From Brachyhypopomus gauderio (lineage: Eukaryota; Chordata; Actinopteri; Gymnotiformes; Hypopomidae): DNA of 64,000 bases. Within the stretch, counting starts at the first letter, position 1; every line of letters starts with the position of its first letter. The position numbers were made by a program, and so were the translations under genes. The notes under the pieces were generated by a model, which was not told where the DNA came from, searched no databases, and was given only the letters and a program-made list of their open reading frames with translations. Shown here one piece after another: positions 55,521 to 64,000 of the stretch. The stretch spans positions 7,379,344-7,443,343 of the forward strand of contig NC_135228.1 of the NCBI RefSeq assembly GCF_052324685.1, in the 5' to 3' direction.

Positions 55521-56612
55521 TGGAGTGGGAGCAGTGTTGTCTCAGCGCTTCAAAAAACACAGCGCACCGAAGTCCATTGCCTTCTATTCTAAAAAGTTAT
55601 GTTTGTCTGAACGCAACTATGGAGTGGGAGATCGGGAGTTATTAGCCATGCGACTAGCCTTCGAGGAGTGGAGACACTGGCTAGAGGGAGCGAAACACAC
55701 TTTCGCCGTAATAACGGACAACAAGAACCTAGAGTATTTAAAAACCACTAAAAGAATGAATGCTCACCAGGCGCATTGGTCTCTGTTCTTTTCACGATTC
55801 CGATACCAGGTTACCTACAAAGCCAAAGAGAAGAACACCCATGCGGATACTTTCTCTCGCTCCTTCCCTGACAGTAAGGAGTCCTCCAGTGAGGAGCCGA
55901 TTCTGCCATCTGACTGCTTTCTCAGCGCAGTGGAGTGGGAGATCGACAGGGCGATCACTACAGCTAATCCTCATCTTCAGTGTCCTCCCCATCGTGAGTA
56001 CGTTCCGCTGGCTTACCACATGGCTCTGATTAGCTGGGCGCACTCATCACTAGGCATGGGACATCCTGGCTCCACCCAGACCTCGCAGCTACTGGGAGCG
56101 TGCTACTGGTGGCCAGGAATACACCGGGACGTCCTGCGTTACGTGGCCTCCTGCCCGGAGTATGCGAGAAGTAAGGTGTCACGTACTCCTCCTGCAGGTA
56201 AGCTACTCCCATTACCTATCCCAAAGCAGCCATGGACCCATATTGCCATAGACTTTATTACAGATCTACCACCCTCTGAGGGAAACACCACCATTTTAAC
56301 TATCATTGATAAATTCTTGAAAATGGTGCAGTTCATACCGCTGGCAGATCTGTTGTTCCGACTGTTCAGTCTACCTGCAGACATCGTCTCGGATTGAGGT
56401 CCCCTGTTCAGCTCTCGTGTATGGAGGGAGTTTTTAACGAAGTTGAACATAACGGTCAGTCTCACCTCAGGCTATCACCTGCAGGCGAACAAAACAGGTG
56501 GAGTGAACAAACCAGGAGCTGGGGAGATTCCTATGCGCTTACTGTAGGGAATACCCAGACACCTGGAGCTCACTATCAAGCTCGCCCGTGCAATCAAGCA
56601 CGGGGAGGACAC
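55513..56612 (+). pseudogene. gypsy RNase H and integrase
   Basis: RNase [51 protein letters not shown]. Integrase head: GHPGSTQTSQLLGACYWWPG then SCPEYARSK, in which the last zinc-binding Cys (usually C..C) is Tyr. Core: AIDFITDLPPSEGNTTILTI (first Asp), then SD followed by TGA where Arg is expected (56395-56397). Further sequence still reads [11 protein letters not shown] and [11 protein letters not shown] in shifted frame. Confidence 0.9.
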
Positions 56613-56638
56613 CCTTTGAGTGCGTGCTATGTATGTAG

Positions 56639-58450
56639 GCATGCAGACATTTTTACAAACATTTGTGAAATAATGGGTTGCTCTCAAGAGGTCAATGAAT
56701 TCCAGAGTGGAACTGTGATGCGACCTGTGCAACAAATCCAGTGATGAAATTTTCCTTGCTAAATATTTCACAGTCAGTTGTATTATAAGAAAATGGAAGT
56801 GTTTGGAAATGACAGCAACTCAGTCACAAAGTGGTAGGTCATGTAAACTGATGGAGCAGGGTCAGTGGATGCTGAAGTGCACAGTGTGAAGAGGTCACCA
56901 ACTTCCTGCAGAGTCAAACACTACAGACATCCAAACTTCATGTGGCCTTCAGATTAGCTCAAGAACAGTGCGCAGAAAGCTTCATGGAATGGGTTTCCAT
57001 GGTCGATCAGCTGAATTCAAGCCATTCATCTCCAAGTACAATGCAAAGCATTGGACTCTAGAGCAGTGGAAGTGCATTGTTTGGAGTGATGAATCATGCT
57101 TCTCCAACTGGCAATCTGATGGACAAGTCTGGGTTTGGCTGTCGCCAGGAGAACGATGCTTGTCTGTGTAACGATCCAACGTCTGAGGGGTCAGGAAAAA
57201 GACACGACTGCGAGGAAGATGAGACCAGAGAACGCTCAGGGACCTCAGAGAGAGGAGATAAAGACATGGTGCCTAAACACAGACTCGAGACTCGTTTACG
57301 AGAACGACGAGGCATGCTGATCAAAACCTCCTTTATTCAGACATTAACAGAACACAAGACTCAAGAATAATCTACTGACGTTCACGCCACAAAACAAGCA
57401 ACAAGATTAACAAAACTAGACCACTGAAACGAAACAACGAATAGGTAAGAAGAAGCTATCACCATGTAGAACACAAGACGTACATAATATGAACTCTTAC
57501 TTCAACACATCATTACTCGACAGACAAACAAACAAGCACGTTATCAATACATGATCCTATCAAACATCCAGGCGTACGACACGATGAAACAAAACTAAGA
57601 AACGTCAACGAGCATACACACCATCAATCAACCGAACACTAATACATAAAATACTCAAATCACACAAACCAGACAAGAAGATCACAACTATATCAGGAGA
57701 CAACTCGCTACTTGCATCAGACATACCACGGAGCAGGATTACGGTTTTACCAGGAAGTTACAAACACACTGAAACTTCTAATGATCAAACCTCTAACGCA
57801 ATAACCTAAGAAACTAGCACATAAGGACGCAACAAGAATAACCCACAACTACTGAATGAAAGACTGCGTTTAAATACATACCAAAGAACTTGAAACAAGA
57901 CACAGGTGAAATCAATACAACCAAAGGGCAGAACAGGGCGTAGAAATAAACATAAAACAAAACAAAGAGACACAGAAAACATGGAAAGGAATGCAAACGG
58001 ATCAATCACTGAAGGACATGGTATAACCGTGACAGTCTGACTGCATTGTGCCAAGTGTAAATTTTGGTGTAGGAGGCATTATGGTGACGGGGTTGTTTTT
58101 CAGGAGCTGGACTTGGCCCCTTAGTTCCAGCGAAATCAACTCTGAATGCATCAGCATACCAAAGCATACCAATACCATACTCCAAACTTTGTGAGAGAAG
58201 TTTGGAGCTGGCCCCTTCCTCTTCCAACATTACTGTGCACCAGTGCAGAAAGCAAGGTCCATGAAGACATGGATGGCAGAGTCAGGTGTGGATGAACTTG
58301 ATTGGCTTGTACAGTGTACCTCTCACATTCGCTTCTGGAAGAATGGTCAAAAATCCCCATAAACACGCTTCTAAACTTTGTGGACATCCTTCCCAGAAGA
58401 GTTGAAGCTGTTCTAGCTGCAAAGGGTGGACCAATGTCATATTGAACCCT
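56639..58450 (+). pseudogene. Tc1 transposase, interrupted and frameshifted
   Basis: Before the LTR: LHGMGFHGRSAEFKPF, W..IVWSDESCFSNWQSDGQ (catalytic Asp), VWVWLSPGERCL. After the LTR: NFGVGGIMVTGLFF, GPFLFQHYCAPVQKARSMKT (QHDCAPVHKA in intact copies, so the second catalytic Asp is Tyr), then degraded C-terminus. An internal deletion follows DWL, where the DLNPIEHLW block is missing. Confidence 0.88.
57167..58034. mobile_element. Solo LTR nested in the Tc1 element, TSD GTCTG
   Basis: 868 bp, starts TGTAACGATCCAACG and ends GGTATAACCGTGACA, flanked by GTCTG at 57162-57166 and 58035-58039. A-rich on the plus strand. The same TGTAACG...TGACA ends as the LTR at 50507, but otherwise different. 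The Tc1 frame rejoins across it (...ERCLS/DCIVPSVN). Confidence 0.93.
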
Positions 58451-58532
58451 ATGGATTAGGAATGGGATGTCACTTAGGTGAGTCATATGTGAGTCAAGGA
58501 AGGTGAGTAAATAGTTTTGGCAATATAGTGTA

Positions 58533-59300
58533 TGTGTTTCTGCACACATACCCTATAAAGGCTAATAATATTGTCCAGTCCATCGCTTGCTCTATAACAG
58601 TTGTAGTTAATTTGAAATCGAAAACATTGGATCCTTGCCATCACACCCCTTGTAGATCTATACAGATATTGAAATCACCTCAGCGATTGTGTCAAAAAGC
58701 AAATAGACAGCCTTTATTCAGCACTATGCTCAGCGTGATTACAACTGCATGAATTATGATATGTTGCTACCGATTAGGGGAGTGTGTGTTTGTCACTGCC
58801 AAGAGCCAGAGAAAGACTGAGGGGGTTTTAAACACCCTGTGCTGGACAGGCATGCAAGCTGCAATGATACTGGCGGAGACACTGTACACTCCTACACCAA
58901 GGCCATCATCCGCCTCTATCTTCAGATGTTTTTCTTTCATCCATCTCATCTAAAAATATAAGATGACATCTCCATCCAAGAATCGGACCCAAAGCAATAA
59001 ATTATCCCACTGAGGAGTTCCAGTGGAAAACTGTCATATCTGAGTATGTCCCAATCACAAATGTGGGTTTGTCTCACAGACACCCACACATAAACATGGC
59101 TGATTATCCAAACACCGGAAAACTATTATTCTTCAGGTGTTTGTGTGTGTATGTGTCTGTCTAGAGTGTATTTTTTCTATGGTTTATTTATGTCTGTGTT
59201 GCTTAGCAACAACCCAAAACAGCACCCCTCCCCTCATCATCCAAACCTTACAATGTCATCATGTAAACGTGCCATATGTATATCCTTTTAAATGCACATA
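58533..59300. other. No gene seen
   Basis: Unique-looking sequence without coding signature. Confidence 0.4.
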
Positions 59301-59306
59301 CGCACT

Positions 59307-59373
59307 CGCGCACACACACACACACACACACGCACGCACACACACACACACACGCACACACACACACACACAC
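59307..59373. repeat. (CA)n with CG interruptions
   Basis: A CACA run interrupted by CACG at several points. Confidence 0.95.
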
Positions 59374-59559
59374 ATACACTACATCTATGTATGTCTAGAT
59401 AGACAGATATATATGTCTGGCTGGGGATTGAGAGAGAGACATTGGGAGTGGAAGGGAAAGTGGGAGGAAAGGACAGAGATGGTAGCAAGCAGATGTTTGT
59501 AATTTGTGACTTTAATCATGCATGCTTGTGAGTGGACTTCACTGTGCAGTGAATGCCTG

Positions 59560-59563
<4 letters not shown>

Positions 59564-59612
<49 letters not shown>

Positions 59613-59705
59613 TGCGTTGAGTACTCCACTGGTCTCTTAACCCCTCCTTACTGTCCAAGTGATGCTGATTTCAAAGGTGTAATAGCTTAACATCACTTAC
59701 ACACA

Positions 59706-59767
<62 letters not shown>
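59564..59767. repeat. Two (TC)n(CA)n compound microsatellites
   Basis: (TC)13(AC)10 at 59564-59610 and (CT)14 followed by (CA)16 at 59705-59767: the same compound arrangement repeated 140 bp apart. Confidence 0.93.
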
Positions 59768-59768
<1 letters not shown>

Positions 59769-60927
59769 GTCTTGGATCAGTATGAGTGCAAGCAAGCACG
59801 ATGCATAATCGCTTTGCCGTCTTCTCTTGGATACAGGACACAGGTCTTTCCTCCTTGTCTCCCACTTGCTCACTCCCCTTTCACACAAAGCAAATGTTTC
59901 CCGTCTCCTCCATCTTTCTTCTAGATGTAGAGAAATAGACAGGGGACCAGCGATGACATCACCACCACTCAGCTCCGGCTTGCTCTCATCTGGAATCACT
60001 TAGCACATGGAAGGGGTGGGGGGTCAGGATGGTGCTGGAAAATTTTTATAACCAGATCTTATTTTGTGAATGCGAGAGATCAGAGCTGTGTGACAGATAA
60101 ACAAGTAGGTTTAGAAAAAAAAAAATGAAAAACATATGAGAAACTCATTTCTATCTTACAATTGAGAGAGTGAGAAAAGGGGTTAACTCAGGAGTTTGAA
60201 CCAGGAACCAGTTATGTGTTCATCAAGCCTAAAACAATGGTTAAATAAACAAATGTCTTTTTTTTCTCCATTATCTATCTGTCGGCCTGTGTGCAACATT
60301 ACCTAGCTTGATTATTGCTTAGTATATTAGCATTTTCATAGGACAGCAGATTTAAAAAGTTGAATTGCACATATTGTCACTAGCTAGGGAATCTACAGAG
60401 ATGCATTCCAGAACTGTATTCAGGAACAATATCCAGAGGTTTATTCTAGATCTTAGATCGTTTTCTGTGACTGTATTGATTCTAAATCTGTATTTATTCT
60501 AGATCTGTATTTTGTATAGATTCTAGAGCTTCAGTTTTTTCAAGTCTAACTGGCAACATAAGTTTCAGACTCCACTGAACTTAACAGGGGCTACAGACTC
60601 TGCCAGCAGTTGTGTGTGTGAGTGTGTATTGGGGGGGTATTCTAACATCTGGCTGGAGGAAATCCTGTTCCAGTCGACACATTTTTCCAACCCACCTAGA
60701 CACAAAGACACACACACACATTCTCACGCTGACACAACATTCAGCATCCATTTGGAAACCATTAAGACCAGAGATGGTGCAAAACTCCCAGTACATGAGC
60801 AGATTTTTGTTCCATAAACCAGTTTGAAGGTAGTTACCCCACACTTTCAAATCAAAGCAGAATTATAAGTACAGGATCAGATGCTAAAGACTTCATGCAG
60901 CATTTAGTCATTGGGTTTTATATGTTA

Positions 60928-60972
<45 letters not shown>

Positions 60973-61999
60973 CAGTCTTATGCTGAAAGTTTGTGATTTT
61001 GCAGTTGAAGCTGTATGGTGGTGTGAGTAATAGGGTTCGTATGGGGAGCAGGCGATGGTCATGGTGTCATGCCTCTAATGGCCACTAGGAGGCAGCTCAT
61101 ACTGTCTATAATCATTGGAACTGGATTAAAACTGTGAATACAGTTACCACTATAATCCAGTGCTGGGGGCTTGTGTTCCTCCCTAACTCAATTTCCCACA
61201 TTGCATTTTGTTTTCAGGACATGATGCTGTACTGTTTAGGACCAATAGCATATTTAATCCACACACTCACAAAACGAATTACCGAGTTGTCTTATGCTAA
61301 TATATTGAGCCTTCTGAAAGGCTCAGAGAAACAATATGAACATAAGGAAAGTAGAAGAGAGGGAGATAAAAGTACACAGAGCATCTGGCAGGCAGCTGTA
61401 ATTCACACATATCGATGATGTGATGTATGATAAATTAACAAAAGCTCATCCTCTTCATCTTTCTCCTCTGCCTCTTTCTGAATCATTTTCTCTCTGTCAC
61501 CCTCCTCTTTTACATCTTATTAATCTCTATCTTTCACAACCTCTTGCCCGTTTGTATTAGTTGATCTGGGGGGTGAGGGGGTGGGGATGTAGTGTGAGAT
61601 GGGATGAATTCCAAACGACAAATGTAAAGGCAAACAGAGTTTTGCTCAATAAAGCAATAAAGGGAAACTGCCTGAATGTTCGGGGTGGAGGGTGTTCTAA
61701 TTCAAAAGAATTCTCCATTAAATTGTGCAGCCACTACCAGGTTACTTGTTTGTAAGTTTGTCAGCATAAAAGGATGGTGCAGTCACTACATGGATTGAGT
61801 TCTATGTAAAAGAAAAAAGAGATGACGAGTGATTTAAGAGAAGAAAAAAACAGTATGTGAACTCTCTGCCAATAATGTATAATTGCAGCGGTGTGTGTGT
61901 GTGTATTTCTGAGGTCAGCTGTGACTCACTGTTTGATAGGGGAAAACATGAGTGGAGGTTGGCTTCACTAATAGCCACCACTAAGATATCTGTTTACAT

Positions 62000-62000
<1 letters not shown>

Positions 62001-62071
<71 letters not shown>

Positions 62072-62085
62072 TGTGTGTGTGTGTT
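62001..62085. repeat. (TG)n(CGTG)n(TG)n alternating purine-pyrimidine tract
   Basis: About 80 bp of strictly alternating purine-pyrimidine sequence, with a central (CGTG)10 block. Confidence 0.95.
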
Positions 62086-62360
62086 GAGTGTGTTGAGTTC
62101 CTAGGGCTAAGAGGTGAATAACTCAAGCCCAAGTTGGAGTCAGATTTACATTTGCATTAACGTTTCTGCATTCATATAGAATTTTCACACAGGAATGACA
62201 CCCTTAGTTTCATGCGAGTCACAGTCACACTGGTTCAGCTCCATGTAACACTATTACTGTTGACTTCCTCTGTGTGTGTTTTGTCTCACATATCACTCAC
62301 ATTTTTTTTTGCTTGCTCTGAAAATGCAGATGGCAATAATTACTCAACCAAACAAAGACA

Positions 62361-62362
62361 AA

Positions 62363-62418
<56 letters not shown>
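62361..62418. repeat. Compound (GT)12(GA)16 microsatellite
   Basis: A GT run passes directly into a GA run. It accounts for the Leu-Ser and Arg-Glu readings on the two strands. Confidence 0.95.
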
Positions 62419-62421
<3 letters not shown>

Positions 62422-62644
62422 TGCAAGTGAGAGAAAGGGAATGTGTGTGAAAGAGAGAGCCTGGGGGGAGGGATACCAGCATTTCCTCTCTTCCTCTGCT
62501 GTCATTCGTTCTCTTTGGTTTCCCATAAAAGAACGACCATATCAGGGGAGGCCACTGGTACCACCGACACTGTCTAGTGCCGTCCTGCTGAGATGTCTCT
62601 GAAGCTCCCCCTCCCATATTAAGGCCCATCCCCCTCTAATGCCC

Positions 62645-63110
62645 TGCCCCTTAGTATTAGTAGTAGAATGCGCCTTTCAAGACACACATGGACACTTTAC
62701 ATATAAAAGAAGTAACCAAGTTACAATAACACACCGATGCGAGATAAAAGACAGAAAAGAACTACAAAATTGGAAAAGCAATCCTAAACAGATACATTTT
62801 TAGATTCTGCTTAAAAGTGGAAATAGATGTGCAAGTACAGAGGTACAGTGGGACAGAATTCCACAACCTTGGACCAACAACACTAAATGCTGTTTTGTCA
62901 AACATGTGTAATGATGCAGGGTGAACAGACAACATTTGAGCATCAGCAGATCGAAATTAATGCGAGGGGCAATATGTAGACAGCAAAGAAGATACAGAGG
63001 GTATGGAGGGGCCAACCGATGCAGAGATTTAAAAACCAGAAGCTGTAATTTGAACTGTATACAGTACTACAGTAGAAGCCAATGTAAGTCTTTTATGATT
63101 GGTGTAACCA
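62645..63110 (-). mobile_element. L2-type LINE C-terminal fragment
   Basis: Minus-strand translation, with small interruptions, reads PIIKDLHWLLL, IQFKLQLLVFKSLHRLAPPY and then FDKTAFSVVGPRLWNSVPLY followed by FKQNLKMYLFRIAF and a stop. This matches the LHWLPV..RI.FK.L..K.L.GLAP.Y ... PKLWNSLP ... FK..LKT.LF block of fish L2-type ORF2, as at 6490-7620. It is 5'-truncated. Confidence 0.75.
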
Positions 63111-63113
63111 GAA

Positions 63114-64000
63114 GAATCAGAATCAGAAGGTTTTTTACTGCCATATGAGTGAACAGGTTCACAACATTAGGAAATTGCTGCGGAACTTGGTGCTAACATA
63201 AAAAGAAATAAGTTAAAAAATGCAATAAATACAGAATAAAATAAAAACAAAAAAAAGGAAAAATACTTCATTTAGACATTATACCCCAATATTACAAAAT
63301 ATACAGTACGTAAGTTGTCTGAGAGGAGTTTTACACATTTAGTGCAGAGTATAAACCAGGAAGTGAATGCTAAAGTGACATAAGTGACCATAAAAATAAC
63401 AATAAGTAAACTGTAGTCATGTTATCATGTAATGCCGTGATCAGTGCAGACAGACAGGTGCATAAACATAGGATCATGAGCGTTTGTGGAGGGTGGTGGC
63501 AACAATATTTGGGTTATTATTCATGACTCCAACAGGGGGGGAAGAAGCTATTCCTATGGTGGGAGGTTCTGGTCCGAATGGACCATAGGCTCCTTCCTGA
63601 GGGGAGAGGGTCACAAATTCTGTGCCCAGGGTGAGAGGGGTCGGCTCTGATCCGACCAGCATGTCCCAGTGTCCTGGAGGTGTACAGGTCCTGGAGAGAT
63701 GGGAGGTTGCAGCCAATCACCTTCTCAGCAGAGTGTTGTAGCCTGTGTGATGGTGGTAGTATAGAACTGCACCATGGTCCTTGCTGGCAAGTATATTTCT
63801 TCAGCTGCTGCAGGAAGAACATCCTCTGCTGGGCCTTCTTAATGACAGTGGTGATGGTGGGCTCCCACTTGAGGTCCTAAGTGATGGTAGTTCCCAGGAA
63901 GTGAAAAGAGACCACTATGGTGATGATGGTGTCAGTCAGGATGATAGAGGAGAGGGGGGTTGTGTGCTTCCTAAAGTCCACAATAATCTCCACTGTCTTC
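63114..64000 (-). mobile_element. Second LINE (clade unresolved), 3' end and ORF2 C-terminus, continues beyond the window
   Basis: The 3' end in antisense is AGAATCAGAATCAGAAGG (63112-63130), a familiar fish LINE terminus. The minus-strand coding region (about 64000-63480) reads KTVEIIVDFRK, LKWEPTITTVIKKAQQRMFF, LQQLKKYTCQQG, KVIGCNLPSLQDLYTSR, DPSHPGHRI and then, shifted, NSFFPP. The order (KKAQQR.FFL..L ... IGC.LPSL.DIY..R ... D.SHPGH.L) is the C-terminus of a non-LTR reverse transcriptase. The RT core lies outside the window. Confidence 0.75.

Larger units (their letters stand above)
54540..56612 (+). mobile_element. Ty3/gypsy pol remnant (RT, RNase H, integrase), no LTRs recognised
   Basis: The order RT, RNase H, integrase is that of Ty3/gypsy. 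There are two stop-generating substitutions, two frame changes and no gag, protease or paired LTRs. It ends abruptly near 56612, where the Tc1 element begins, so the 3' part was lost. Confidence 0.88.
56613..58530 (+). mobile_element. Tc1-type transposon, 5'-truncated, split by a solo LTR
   Basis: The right end is TTTTGGCAATATAGTG followed by TA (58531-58532), the terminal repeat of a common fish Tc1 family (CACTATATTGCCAAAA). The left terminal repeat is missing; recognisable sequence begins near GGCATGCAGACATTTTTAC (56639). With the nested LTR removed (868 bp plus 5-bp TSD) about 1.05 kb remains, against about 1.6 kb for a full copy. Confidence 0.85.
59770..62640. other. Microsatellite-rich intergenic DNA, no gene seen
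   Basis: It includes a (GT)n run at about 60929-60971, the (TG)n(CGTG)n tract at 62001-62085 and a compound (GT)n(GA)n at 62361-62418. ORFs across it are short or repeat-driven. No RNA gene, exon pair or transposon terminus was recognised. Confidence 0.45.

Noticed and set aside
1..64000. tRNA, rRNA or snRNA genes
   Set aside because: No A/B-box cloverleaf or conserved rRNA stretch was recognised by eye; the tRNA-Met-like 14-mer at 47052 is a primer-binding site, not a gene. A tRNAscan/Infernal run would be decisive.

Overview
The window looks like teleost fish nuclear DNA, probably from an ostariophysan. It has sparse, intron-split genes, long (CA)n, (GA)n and (TATC)n microsatellites, and dense vertebrate/fish transposable elements: RTE and L2-type LINEs, Ty3/gypsy and Ty1/copia LTR elements, Tc1/mariner, piggyBac and hAT copies. 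I saw no bacterial, operon or CRISPR-like organisation. The species is not determinable from what I can see.

Only two loci read as intact host genes. On the minus strand (4330-6359) four exons joined by phase-compatible splice sites encode a trypsin-fold serine protease homologue. Its active-site His and Ser, and its activation N-terminus, are all replaced, so it is predicted to be catalytically dead. On the plus strand (45140-46157) a two-exon gene encodes a 224-residue CALHM-family channel subunit with an unusual tail carrying 13 cysteines. A third locus (about 22.3-31.4 kb) is a decaying or highly divergent multi-exon gene. It ends in a SANT-like C-terminal block that I know from a multicopy, tyrosine-recombinase (Crypton)-like fish family. 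It is preceded by six near-identical 660-bp tandem units that each carry an exon-like segment with conserved splice signals, and it is interrupted by a hAT MITE and a non-autonomous LTR element.

Layout: 0-3.6 kb degraded DNA transposons (piggyBac transposase scrap, hairpin hAT MITE); 4.3-6.4 kb protease homologue; 6.5-7.6 kb L2-type LINE fragment; 8.1-12.1 kb MITE holding a full-length RTE LINE with a 17-bp target duplication; 12.6-13.9 kb hAT-type repeats with long C/G runs; 14.3-15.7 kb piggyBac-derived pseudogene split by a mariner-type MITE; 18.9-21.2 kb satellites and dispersed repeats; 22.3-31.4 kb tandem array and broken gene; 31.8-36.9 kb MITE, microsatellites and a solo LTR; 38.2-43.4 kb L2-type LINE holding a hAT element, a gypsy remnant and a hAT/BED fragment; 45.1-46.2 kb CALHM gene; 46.8-52.0 kb Ty1/copia element with its own nested solo LTR, abutted by another solo LTR; 53.4-58.5 kb IS630-like transposase scrap, gypsy pol remnant and Tc1 split by a solo LTR; 58.5-62.6 kb microsatellite-rich intergenic DNA; 62.6-64.0 kb two more LINE fragments on the minus strand.

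Many insertions can be ordered in time because target-site duplications are still perfect: CTTAT for copia, CTGAA, ATACC, GTCTG and ACAGT for the solo LTRs, and 8-bp repeats for the hAT copies. Domain and family names come from motif recognition; no database search was run.
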